From an uncultured Muribaculaceae bacterium (GTDB lineage: Bacteria; Bacteroidota; Bacteroidia; Bacteroidales; Muribaculaceae), in the NCBI GenBank assembly GCA_910578075.1, contig CAJTPK010000012.1, positions 22,499 through 86,498 of the forward strand: a stretch of 64,000 nucleotides of DNA, given 5' to 3'. Both the position numbers and the translations under genes were made by a program. Positions 7,961 to 16,466 of this stretch are shown in pieces. The notes beneath the pieces were generated by a model. The model was not told where the DNA came from. It did no database searches and was given only the letters and a program-made list of their open reading frames with translations. The stretch's first letter is position 1; the number at the start of each line of letters is the position of its first letter.

Positions 7961-8007
7961 TCAGGAGGTGGTTAATGCAATGAAATCGAAAGAAATTTTA
8001 ACATAAT

Positions 8008-9726
8008 ATGACAACAACTACAACTAAACTATCCGCAGGCGCTACGTCTTTGAGAGATTACAGCTGGGCGAGATGGACAGCACTCGGTTTGCTGGCATTC
8101 GCCATGTTCTGTTCCTATATCTTCATGGACATCCTGTCGCCTATCAAAGACCTGCTGCAGTCAACTCGCGGCTGGGATTCTACAGCTTTCGGAACAATGC
8201 AGGGTTCCGAAACATTCCTTAACGTGTTTATATTCTTTCTAATCTTTGCGGGTATTATACTCGACAAGATGGGAGTGCGTTTCACGGCTGTGCTTTCCGG
8301 AGCAGTGATGCTTGTCGGTGCGGTAATCAACTGGTATGCTTTGACAGATGCCTTTCTCGGTAGCAGCCTCGATGTATGGTTTACCAATCATCTCAATTAT
8401 ATACCCGGATTCGACGAGCTTGGAATCTCCCCGTTCTATAAGGGCATGCCTGCCTCCGCCAAGTTTTCGGCTGTAGGCTTTATGATTTTCGGATGCGGTG
8501 TCGAGATGGCAGGTATCACTGTCAGCCGCGGTATCGTGAAGTGGTTCAAAGGTAGAGAAATGGCTCTGGCGATGGGCTCTGAGATGGCGTTGGCGCGTCT
8601 TGGTGTTGCAACCTGTATGATATTCTCGCCGGTATTTGCGGAGCTTGGAGGCACAATCAGCGTATCTCGCTCTGTGGCATTTGGAGTTGTTCTCCTCATG
8701 ATCGCCCTGATAATGTTTATCGTGTATTTCTTTATGGATAAGAAACTCGATTCTCAGACAGGCGAGGCGGAAGAGAAGGATGATCCGTTCAAGATCAGCG
8801 ATCTCGGCAAGATATTGTCAAGCTGGGCATTCTGGCTTGTAGCCCTTCTTTGTGTGCTGTATTATTCAGCTATATTCCCATTCCAGAAATATGCGGTGAA
8901 CATGTTGCAGTGTAATCTTGCATTCACAGATGTCGCACCGGATTCATTCTGGGGTAGTGATGCAGTAAGCGTATGGCAATATGTGGTTATGTTAATCGTG
9001 GCATTCGCTTCCTTCGCGAGCAACTTTGGCAAGAACAAGGTAGTCCGCACGGTAATGCTTGTTGTGGCGATTGGCTGTCTTGTGCTGTATTGCTGGATGG
9101 GTTACATGCGTCAGAGCGCGTCAGCAATCTTTGCCGTGTTCCCGCTGCTTGCTGTAGGAATCACACCGATACTCGGTAAATATGTAGACTATAAGGGTAA
9201 GGCTGCCTCGATGCTTGTATTGGGGGCGTTGCTTCTTATCGCATGTCACCTGACATTCGCCTTTATCCTGCCGATGTTCAAGGATAGCCCTGTAGGCGGT
9301 GTGATTGTGGCTTATCTTACTATACTTGTTCTCGGTGCATCGTTCTCACTTGTACCTGCTTCGTTGTGGCCAAGTGTACCTAAGCTTGTTGATGCAAAGA
9401 TTATCGGTTCTGCATATGCTCTGATATTCTGGATTCAGAATATAGGACTTTGGCTTTTCCCGATGCTTATCGGTAAAGTTCTCGATTCTACGAATCCTCA
9501 GATCACAGAGGCTCTTGCAAACGGCACCATGACAGAAGAGGTGGCTTCAATCAGTTACAACTACACCGCTCCACTTGTGATGCTTGCATGTCTCGGAGTT
9601 GCGGCTCTTGTTCTCGGACTTGTGCTTAAAGCCCTTGATGCGAAGAAGCATCTTGGACTCGAACTTCCCAACGTGCAGAATGTTGTAGAGGTAGAAGAGT
9701 CCGAAGTGGAGTCTGTTGAGGCATAA
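8008..9726 (+). CDS. Major facilitator superfamily transporter
   Basis: A 572-residue inner-membrane protein with about twelve hydrophobic segments. The loop FAGIILDKMGVRFT (near residue 84) is the MFS A-motif (G-x3-D-x2-G-x-R). The acidic tail after the last helix and the cytoplasmic central loop (EEKDDPFKISDLG) are cytoplasmic. It resembles the MFSD1-like group common in Bacteroidetes, whose substrates are mostly unknown; peptides or small organic acids are possible. The gap before it contains a strong Shine-Dalgarno-like AGGAGGTG at 7963-7970, but this is placed for a three-codon frame, not for this start. The next gene starts 11 bases later. Confidence 0.8.
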   Translation: MTTTTTKLSAGATSLRDYSWARWTALGLLAFAMFCSYIFMDILSPIKDLLQSTRGWDSTAFGTMQGSETFLNVFIFFLIFAGIILDKMGVRFTAVLSGAVMLVGAVINWYALTDAFLGSSLDVWFTNHLNYIPGFDELGISPFYKGMPASAKFSAVGFMIFGCGVEMAGITVSRGIVKWFKGREMALAMGSEMALARLGVATCMIFSPVFAELGGTISVSRSVAFGVVLLMIALIMFIVYFFMDKKLDSQTGEAEEKDDPFKISDLGKILSSWAFWLVALLCVLYYSAIFPFQKYAVNMLQCNLAFTDVAPDSFWGSDAVSVWQYVVMLIVAFASFASNFGKNKVVRTVMLVVAIGCLVLYCWMGYMRQSASAIFAVFPLLAVGITPILGKYVDYKGKAASMLVLGALLLIACHLTFAFILPMFKDSPVGGVIVAYLTILVLGASFSLVPASLWPSVPKLVDAKIIGSAYALIFWIQNIGLWLFPMLIGKVLDSTNPQITEALANGTMTEEVASISYNYTAPLVMLACLGVAALVLGLVLKALDAKKHLGLELPNVQNVVEVEESEVESVEA

Positions 9727-9737
9727 ATCTAAATGTT

Positions 9738-10664
9738 TTGAATATAAGGAAAAAAATATTGGTTTCGGCTTGTGTGGCGTTGTCATTCGTCGCACAGGCC
9801 GAAACTGTTACCCGCAAAGAGGCAAACTCCCTTGCGCAGACCTTTTTTAACGCGGCATACGGAGAGGTGACAGCTCCTCCACAAATGGTGTGGAATGGTA
9901 GACAACTGACCACAGACCGGTTATTTTCTCCGATATATGTTTATAACTCCCCCAAAGGTGGATATGTGATTATATCGGCGGAGAATAAAGCTTATCCAAT
10001 TCTCGGTTACAGTCTTAAGCGTAAATTCGATAGAGAGAAGCTTACCGATGATGAGAAGAATATTCTCAAGAAATATGCGCGTGAAATCGAGATTGTGAGA
10101 TATGATGCGAGGATTCCGGAGAAAGCTCTTGCCGCATGGCAGAATCTGACAGGATATATTGCAGAAATCCTCGCGAATCCTTATAAGGGTGACGAATATG
10201 CCGCTCTGTCGGAAGATGAACGGGAAAATCTTGAGATGCTTGACCGTGCCGGCAGTCAGATCCTGATGCCACAGGCTACAGAGTATAATCTTTATAATCC
10301 ATCAGACTACAGGGAGATTACACTTGACGATGTGACGGAAGAGGAAGTGCCTTTCAGCTTTTATGAAGATTTTATACGTGAGATCCGAAAAGAGCAGATT
10401 GAGAGGGATATAAATTTTGAGGAGGTTATCGCCCCCTCAAAACCAGTGGTGAAGGCTCTTGGCGGAGGTCATTTCGAGATAGGATTTCCTGAGAATATAC
10501 GCATGATGCGTGTGTATGCGCTTGCAGGAATGCAGATGATGGAGAAATATTATAAAGAAACATCGTTGATGAATCTTGATATGTCTGCTTTAGGTTCCGG
10601 TTATTACGTAGCACTGGCACTTGCCGACAGCGGGAAAGTCTACGGATTCAAATTATACAGATAA
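9738..10664 (+). CDS. Secreted Spi-domain protein with T9SS-like C-terminal tail
   Basis: A 308-residue protein with a signal peptide (cut near AQA-ET, residue 21). It is followed by a Spi/C10-propeptide domain: VTRKEANSLAQTFF, then SPIYVYNSPKGGYVIISAE and PILGYS. This domain covers the active site of streptopain-type Cys proteases. No C10 catalytic Cys/His region is present. The last 70 residues (VYALAGMQMMEKYY ... NLDMSALGSGYYVALAL) look like a type IX secretion sorting domain. The start codon is TTG at 9738; no ATG is available in frame downstream of the stop at 9717. Reading: an exported, possibly surface-attached protease inhibitor-like protein. Domain assignments are by pattern only. 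Confidence 0.6.
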   Translation: MNIRKKILVSACVALSFVAQAETVTRKEANSLAQTFFNAAYGEVTAPPQMVWNGRQLTTDRLFSPIYVYNSPKGGYVIISAENKAYPILGYSLKRKFDREKLTDDEKNILKKYAREIEIVRYDARIPEKALAAWQNLTGYIAEILANPYKGDEYAALSEDERENLEMLDRAGSQILMPQATEYNLYNPSDYREITLDDVTEEEVPFSFYEDFIREIRKEQIERDINFEEVIAPSKPVVKALGGGHFEIGFPENIRMMRVYALAGMQMMEKYYKETSLMNLDMSALGSGYYVALALADSGKVYGFKLYR

Positions 10665-10665
10665 G

Positions 10666-10932
10666 ATGGGAAATGTATTAAAAATGAGAGTGGCGGCATG
10701 GGGCGCCCTTGTGCTGATAGTGATGTGGCTGGTGTTTCAGCTTAACACTCCCGAACCGTGGTGGAGCTATATCTCGATATTTTTTGCGTTTATGATGACG
10801 TTTTGTCATCTCGCGGCATTGTATGTATGGAAAATCAGCAAAGCTGCGAGTAGGAAACTCGATGTTGTGGCGCTTGTCATGGGAGTACTTTTCGTGATAT
10901 CTCTTATAACTCTATGGATAGTGATGCACTAA
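10666..10932 (+). CDS. Small membrane protein
   Basis: An 88-residue protein with three predicted membrane helices (roughly residues 9-22, 31-50 and 64-84) and a basic loop KISKAASRK between the second and third. The ATG lies two bases after the stop of the Spi-domain gene, so the two are probably translated together. A longer frame starting upstream would overlap the preceding gene by 44 bases and is less likely. I do not recognise the family. Confidence 0.65.
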   Translation: MGNVLKMRVAAWGALVLIVMWLVFQLNTPEPWWSYISIFFAFMMTFCHLAALYVWKISKAASRKLDVVALVMGVLFVISLITLWIVMH

Positions 10933-10964
10933 AAGGGAATTTTATTTAACGGTTTTTACAGATA

Positions 10965-11004
10965 AAAAAATAGAATCCGAAGGAAACTCCGGATTCTATT
11001 TTTT
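10965..11004. terminator. Bidirectional terminator between the small membrane gene and mdh
   Basis: TAGAATCCG (10971-10979) pairs with CGGATTCTA (10990-10998), with six A residues before and six T residues after. The stem reads as a terminator in both directions, fitting two converging genes. Confidence 0.9.
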
Positions 11005-11022
11005 ATATCTAATCTTCGAAGA

Positions 11023-11952
11023 TTATGCGGGGAGGGCAGCGTTTGTTTTGTGAACGGCCTCAGCGCTTTTCTTGAAGAGTTCTTTCTCCTCCTCGTTGAG
11101 TTCGATCTCAAGGATTTTCTTGATACCACCTTTACCAAGAACACAAGGAACACCTATGCAGAGATCGCTCTCACCATATTCACCCTCAAGAAGAGCGGAG
11201 CAGGGGATGATTGCATCCTGATCGTGGATAATAGCCTCAACAACCTCAGCTGTAGCAGCACCGGGAGCATACCATGCGGATGTGCCAAGAAGCTTGGTAA
11301 GAGTAGCGCCTCCTACCATTGTGTCAGCTGCAACTTTATCAAGTTCCTCAGCTGAGAGGAAGTTGGTTACAGGTATACCGCGGAGGGTTGCGAAACGCTT
11401 CATAGGAATCATGGTTGTATCACCATGGCCACCGATAACGAATCCTTCGATCTCGTTGGGATTAGCGTTGAGTGCTTTGCTGAGATAATATTTGAAGCGG
11501 CTGCTGTCGAGGGCTCCACCCATACCGATGATACGGTTTTTGGGAAGACCGGAAACTTTGTGGATAAGGTATGTCATTGTGTCCATAGGGTTGGAAACGC
11601 AAACGATCACAGCGTTGGGGCTGTGTGCGAGAACGCTCTCAGTCACCTGCTTAACGATACCTGCATTCACACCGATAAGTTCCTCACGGGTCATACCCGG
11701 TTTGCGGGGAATTCCGGAAGTGATAACGACAACATCGCTGTCTTTTGTAGCTTCATAATTGTTTGTAACACCGCTGATGCGAGTGTTCATGTCGAGAAGG
11801 TTTGCGGTCTGCATCATGTCCATGGCTTTGCCTTCGGACACACCCTCTTTGATATCGATCATAACCACCTCATCGGCGATTTCACGGAGTGCCATAACAT
11901 TGGCAGCTGTAGCGCCTACGTTACCGGCGCCTACTACGGTTACTTTTGACAT
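11023..11952 (-). CDS. mdh: Malate dehydrogenase
   Basis: A 309-residue NAD-dependent enzyme of the LDH-like MDH class, interconverting malate and oxaloacetate; in anaerobic Bacteroidales it serves the reductive branch to succinate. Visible features: GAGNVG at residues 8-13 (dinucleotide loop), Asp33 for NAD rather than NADP, and IPRKPGMTR at 81-89 as substrate loop with its arginines. Asp149 and Arg152 lie in LDSSRF, and catalytic His176 in GGHGDTT. Codon use is optimised as in pfp. It stands alone with a strong promoter and terminator. Confidence 0.95.
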   Translation of the reverse strand: MSKVTVVGAGNVGATAANVMALREIADEVVMIDIKEGVSEGKAMDMMQTANLLDMNTRISGVTNNYEATKDSDVVVITSGIPRKPGMTREELIGVNAGIVKQVTESVLAHSPNAVIVCVSNPMDTMTYLIHKVSGLPKNRIIGMGGALDSSRFKYYLSKALNANPNEIEGFVIGGHGDTTMIPMKRFATLRGIPVTNFLSAEELDKVAADTMVGGATLTKLLGTSAWYAPGAATAEVVEAIIHDQDAIIPCSALLEGEYGESDLCIGVPCVLGKGGIKKILEIELNEEEKELFKKSAEAVHKTNAALPA

Positions 11953-12034
11953 AATTGTCTGTAATTTATGAGATTAATATTGATAATGTACTATCGTTGA
12001 ATCCCCTGCAAGCAGGTCGGATTCTATTCTCTCA

Positions 12035-12065
12035 CAAAATTAGGGAAATAATTCTTTAATTCAAA
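12035..12065 (-). promoter_or_regulatory. Promoter of mdh
   Basis: On the minus strand TTTG (12062-12065) and TAATTTTG (12035-12042) are 19 bases apart, a full match to the phylum's promoter. The leader is about 75 bases. Confidence 0.75.
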
Positions 12066-12081
12066 TTAAAATGAAAAATTT

Positions 12082-13413
12082 TTAGAAGGAAAATGAAACA
12101 AAAGCACCAAGACGGCGCGCCCATCCGGTCTGTCCATCGAAATTCAAGCGTCGGCCAAGATCGAATTCAACGGCGCATGATATTCTCGGAGTAAGATACC
12201 AGAACACATTTGCAGCCATGTAGAGTCCTTGTTTGTATTGGTCACCTCCGACGGGATATTTAGGTGCGTACCTTGTGGCGCCAAATGTGGCACTTGCAAA
12301 TACCATTGGGGTGAAATTGTACTGAAGTCCTGCGTATCCACCGTAGCAGAACGGAGCGTAAAGTTCACCGGGCTTATCCGGATTTGCGACAAGGTCGTAT
12401 GCTCCCATCAACCAGTCACCGCCAAGGCTACCATAGCCGTTGCCGCCGTTAAGACATCCGTATACTGTCATGGCGTAGAATGGTCTGAAAAGAGTGGATA
12501 GCTGAAGCCCATAACCGGAACGTGTGTGATTTTTGCCAGCTATTAGATTTCGATAAGGCAGAGATCTGTAGATTGCAGAAAACCGCAAATGGTTTGATTG
12601 CCCCCATCCGTATTGCAGGAAGGCAGCCACATCCGGAATGTATTGAGAAACTTTTGCTGTCTGGTCCGGAATAACCTCTATCTGATCAGATGGAGTCTCA
12701 ACGGAAGCCGCTACAGTGAAACCTTTCGGAAGTTTATGCATCCATCTTATAAGGACAGAGGTTGCGCTCATCTTGGCATTCGGTCCGGAAGCATCTACAG
12801 TCGGAGGTAGAGCGGTGGGATCACTGAAGGTAGAGTTTGTGTAGCCGAATGTCCAGTCGTTGATTGTGGCATATGCTTTTTTCAAGTGAAAATCACGCGC
12901 CTGATAGCCATTAAAATTGGCTTCTATATACACCTGATAGTCTCCAAGGAGCTTATTTCTACCCAAAACACGGAAAAATAGAGCTGTTCCGGCCGGTGTG
13001 GTGCCGAGATAGCGCTTCCGCAAAGGATCTTTTTCCATCGGTATGAGATAAGGCGCGAATCCAGGGGACGGCAGAGCGCCACCCCAGTCGAAGTATCCCC
13101 TCATACGCACGCAACCTCCGATTCCCATTGCAAGTTTGGAATCTTTTGAAAGAAACAGGAAGTATGGAGCGAGAGGATCCTGGAAATGCCGGAACTGATC
13201 CTCGTAGAATTTCTGTATCAGGTTGTTTGTGGAATCGCGCGGAGGTTCGTCTCCTTTTCCAAAATATATCAATTTATGATTGGAAATTGTTGAATCCATT
13301 CTAATATCCTCAAGACTTCGCCTGTTTTCAGAAATAGCGGACAATGGCAATATCATAGACAACAGCAATATTGTCAATGAAAGATTTGCACTGTTTTTAG
13401 TTGTCATGCACAT
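12082..13413 (-). CDS. DcaP-like outer-membrane porin
   Basis: A 443-residue protein with a signal peptide (hydrophobic core LSLTILLLSMILPL) and a C-terminal beta-barrel. Alternating strands such as KLAMGIGGCVRMRGYFDWGG, DYQVYIEANFNG and RISCAVEFDLGRRL are seen, and the last residues are SFSF with the terminal Phe that BAM recognises. The GGCVRMRGYFDW stretch is characteristic of DcaP-like porins, which pass small anionic solutes. The start could be the ATG at 13413 or the ATG two codons inside (13407). No convincing TAnnTTTG lies upstream on this strand. It diverges from the GH43-GH97 gene. Confidence 0.8.
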   Translation of the reverse strand: MCMTTKNSANLSLTILLLSMILPLSAISENRRSLEDIRMDSTISNHKLIYFGKGDEPPRDSTNNLIQKFYEDQFRHFQDPLAPYFLFLSKDSKLAMGIGGCVRMRGYFDWGGALPSPGFAPYLIPMEKDPLRKRYLGTTPAGTALFFRVLGRNKLLGDYQVYIEANFNGYQARDFHLKKAYATINDWTFGYTNSTFSDPTALPPTVDASGPNAKMSATSVLIRWMHKLPKGFTVAASVETPSDQIEVIPDQTAKVSQYIPDVAAFLQYGWGQSNHLRFSAIYRSLPYRNLIAGKNHTRSGYGLQLSTLFRPFYAMTVYGCLNGGNGYGSLGGDWLMGAYDLVANPDKPGELYAPFCYGGYAGLQYNFTPMVFASATFGATRYAPKYPVGGDQYKQGLYMAANVFWYLTPRISCAVEFDLGRRLNFDGQTGWARRLGAFVSFSF

Positions 13414-13462
13414 GGTATATAGTTTTGATGTTTTAAAACAGCTTTGTAAACTGCATTATTAG

Positions 13463-13493
13463 TTTGCAATATGGAATAAATTATTTAACTTTG
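13463..13493 (+). promoter_or_regulatory. Promoter of the glycosidase/amino-sugar operon
   Basis: TTTG at 13463-13466 and TAACTTTG at 13486-13493 with 19 bases between: full consensus. Start of transcription expected near 13500, inside the palindrome that follows. Confidence 0.75.
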
Positions 13494-13497
13494 CACA

Positions 13498-13520
13498 ATA
13501 AGTGTAAAATTTACACTTAT
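13498..13520. promoter_or_regulatory. Palindrome at the predicted transcription start (operator candidate)
   Basis: ATAAGTGTAAA, one base, TTTACACTTAT: perfect 11-base arms. Its centre lies about 9 bases past the predicted start site. A palindrome here would let a bound dimeric regulator block transcription; it could also form a hairpin at the 5' end of the message. Confidence 0.65.
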
Positions 13521-13577
13521 CTGTATTTTCTTTGTTAAACAACCTTAAAATTCACTTTAAAACTATAACAACCGACC

Positions 13578-16460
13578 ATGACACGATGTTTATTATCGTT
13601 CCTGATTGTTTTCGTGGGACTGACAGCATCGGCAAGGAGTAAAGTTCCTGCTGAGAAAGATTTCGCCGGATATCTTTTCACTTACTTCACCGGCAATAAC
13701 AACAACAAAGAGGAGGAGGCCATTAGATTTGCCCTTAGCGAAAACGGCTATGATTACAAGGCATTGAATGGAAACCGGCCTGTAATTAAATCAGCATTGA
13801 TTAGTGAGACCGGCGGTGTGAGAGACCCGCATATATTGCGCGGACCGGATAATTGCTTCTACATGGTTGTAACCGACATGGTGTCGGCACGCGGATGGGA
13901 TTCCAACCGCGGTATGGTTCTTTTGAAATCTTGCGATCTTATCAACTGGTCGCATTCAGTAATCAATATCCAGAAAAAATATAAGGGGCAGGAGAATCTA
14001 AAACGCGTGTGGGCTCCTCAGACAATATATGATCCCAAAGCCAAGAAGATGCTTGTATATTGGTCGATGCAGCATGGTGATGGTCCTGATATCATATATT
14101 ATGCTTACGCAAACAAGGATTTCACGGATATCGAAGGCACGCCCAAGCCATTTTTCCTTCCCAAGGATGGTAAGTCCTGTATCGATGGGGATATAGTTTA
14201 CAAGGATGGCGTATATTATCTGTTTTACAAGACGGAGGGTCATGGCAATGGAATCAAGGTTGCCACCACAAAGAATCTTACATCCGGAGACTGGACGGAA
14301 TATCCCGATTATAAGCAGCAGACAAAGGAAGCCGTGGAAGGCGCCGGTACGTTCAAGCTGATAGGCGAAGATAAATATATCCTCATGTATGATGTATATA
14401 TGAAAAAGGGGTATGATTTCACTGAGTCAACCGACCTTCAGAACTTCAAAAATACAGAGAAGAAAGTAACAATGAATTTCCATCCGCGCCACGGTACAGT
14501 TATCCCCGTGACAGCAGAGGAAATCAAGCGTCTCAAAGATAAATGGGGAGATCCGGATGATGGGATATCTTCAGCATCTGTCTGCAGTCCTGACGGGAAA
14601 TTACGTGTAGAAGTAAAGGCGAATGGTGGTATTCCGGTGTACAATGTTGCTTACAACGGAGTTGAAATGCTTGAGAATTCACCATTGGGTATTGTTGCAG
14701 ATTATGCCGACTTTTCAAAGAATCTCCGTATGATTGCGCGTCATGATAATGAGATGCACAAGAAATATGAGAATGGAAGAATAAAGCGCTCTTCTGTTGA
14801 ATTTGATGCCCACACATTGACATGTGAATTCAAGAATCCCAAAGGTGAAAAAATAAGTGTTGAGTTTGTGGTTTCTAACAATGATGTAGCTTTCCGATAT
14901 AATCTTGCCCGTCCTAAAGAAACAGGCGCGGCAAGGATAATGTCGGAGAAAACCGGCTTCCATCTTCCTTCTAATGCCACATGTTTCCTGACACCGCAAA
15001 GTGATGCTATGATTGCATGGAAACGCACCAAGCCGAGTTATGAAGAGGAATATATAATTGATGCTCCACTCTCGACAAAATCACAGTATGGACACGGATT
15101 CACATTCCCGGCCTTATTTAGAGTGGGAAATGCCGGCTGGGTTCTTGTAAGCGAGACGGGAGTTGACAGGAGTTATTGCGGTTCAAGGCTTTCAGATCAG
15201 ACTGACGGTGTGTTCTCTATCGCTTTCCCTATGGCTGAGGAGAATAATGGCAATGGCACGGTTGAACCTGCTTTTGCACTGCCGGGCTCCACGCCTTGGC
15301 GAACTATCACTGTAGGGACTGACCTTAAGCCAATTGTAGAGACTACCGCAGCTTGGAATACTGTTGAACCTCGATATGAAAGCAAGTATGAATATAATCC
15401 AGGGAAAGGAACATGGAGCTGGATTGTATGGCAGGATAACAGTATCAATAAAAAAGACATTAAGAAATACATAGATCTTGCTGCCGCCATGGGGTATCCA
15501 TACACTTTGATCGATAATTTCTGGGATACAAACATCGGTCGCGACGGTATTGTTGAGCTTATTGAATATGGTAAGGATAAAGGCGTGACACCTCTGCTAT
15601 GGTATAGCTCAAGCGGATATTGGAATGATATTGTCCAAAGCCCGATAAATATAATGGATAATCCCATTACCCGTAAGAAAGAGATGGCCTGGTTGCAGAG
15701 CATTGGAGTAAAGGGTATAAAGGTAGATTTCTTTGGCGGAGATAAGCAAGAGACGATGCGTCTTTATGAAGATATTCTCAGTGATGCGGATGACCACGGA
15801 CTGATGGTGATTTTCCACGGATGCACGCTGCCGAGAGGATGGGAAAGAATGTATCCCAATTATGTTGGAAGCGAAGCTGTTCTTGCGTCAGAGAATATGA
15901 TATTCAACCAGCATTTCTGCGATAAAGAGGCTGAAAACGCTACATTGCATCCGTTTATCCGCAACACGGTCGGAGCCATGGAGTATGGCGGTACATTCCT
16001 GAACAAGAGATTGCATAAGAGCAATAAAGAGGGAAATATCCGCAAGACCTCGGATGTATTCCAGCTTGCCCTTGCCACAATATATCAGAGCCCCGCTCAG
16101 AATTTTGCATTGACTCCAAATAATCTTGAAGACGCGTCTCCAATCGCTCTTGATTATATGAGAAATGTTCCTACAACATGGGATGAAACACGTTATGTCG
16201 CAGGTTATCCAGGTAAATATGCTGTGATTGCCCGCAAAAGCGGAGGAAAATGGTATGTTGCAGGTATAAATGCTCTGGATGAGCCATTGTCGCTTGATCT
16301 TGATCTGGCATTTCTTGGTGGTGGAGATGCAACAGTTTATTCAGATGGAGATAACGGAGACGTTAATAAAAACGTAGTTGCCCTGAAATCAACCAAGAAA
16401 GGCGCTGTTAATCATTCAGTGCAGTTGCCGTCACAGAAAGGTTTTGTAATTGTAAAATAA
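13578..16460 (+). CDS. Secreted GH43-GH97 two-domain glycosidase
   Basis: A 960-residue secreted enzyme (signal peptide to about residue 19). Residues 28-320 form a GH43 five-bladed propeller with the catalytic triad in place: base Asp83 in RDPHI, Asp203 in CIDGDIVY, acid Glu254 in VEGAGTF. Residues 330-960 are a complete GH97: N-terminal sandwich, TIM barrel, C-terminal sheet. KVDFFGGD puts a nucleophile-type Asp at 717 and SEN puts a Glu at 772, which fits the retaining alpha-galactosidase branch rather than SusB-type inverting enzymes (from memory of the characterised GH97 enzymes). Likely removes an arabinose or galactose side group and then an alpha-galactose. GH51 follows after six bases. 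Confidence 0.85.
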   Translation: MTRCLLSFLIVFVGLTASARSKVPAEKDFAGYLFTYFTGNNNNKEEEAIRFALSENGYDYKALNGNRPVIKSALISETGGVRDPHILRGPDNCFYMVVTDMVSARGWDSNRGMVLLKSCDLINWSHSVINIQKKYKGQENLKRVWAPQTIYDPKAKKMLVYWSMQHGDGPDIIYYAYANKDFTDIEGTPKPFFLPKDGKSCIDGDIVYKDGVYYLFYKTEGHGNGIKVATTKNLTSGDWTEYPDYKQQTKEAVEGAGTFKLIGEDKYILMYDVYMKKGYDFTESTDLQNFKNTEKKVTMNFHPRHGTVIPVTAEEIKRLKDKWGDPDDGISSASVCSPDGKLRVEVKANGGIPVYNVAYNGVEMLENSPLGIVADYADFSKNLRMIARHDNEMHKKYENGRIKRSSVEFDAHTLTCEFKNPKGEKISVEFVVSNNDVAFRYNLARPKETGAARIMSEKTGFHLPSNATCFLTPQSDAMIAWKRTKPSYEEEYIIDAPLSTKSQYGHGFTFPALFRVGNAGWVLVSETGVDRSYCGSRLSDQTDGVFSIAFPMAEENNGNGTVEPAFALPGSTPWRTITVGTDLKPIVETTAAWNTVEPRYESKYEYNPGKGTWSWIVWQDNSINKKDIKKYIDLAAAMGYPYTLIDNFWDTNIGRDGIVELIEYGKDKGVTPLLWYSSSGYWNDIVQSPINIMDNPITRKKEMAWLQSIGVKGIKVDFFGGDKQETMRLYEDILSDADDHGLMVIFHGCTLPRGWERMYPNYVGSEAVLASENMIFNQHFCDKEAENATLHPFIRNTVGAMEYGGTFLNKRLHKSNKEGNIRKTSDVFQLALATIYQSPAQNFALTPNNLEDASPIALDYMRNVPTTWDETRYVAGYPGKYAVIARKSGGKWYVAGINALDEPLSLDLDLAFLGGGDATVYSDGDNGDVNKNVVALKSTKKGAVNHSVQLPSQKGFVIVK

Positions 16461-16466
16461 GAAGAT

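Noticed and set aside
10621..10665. Longer N-terminus for the small membrane protein
   Set aside because: It would overlap the Spi-domain gene by 44 bases and add a non-hydrophobic, non-conserved-looking start; the ATG at 10666 follows the stop closely.
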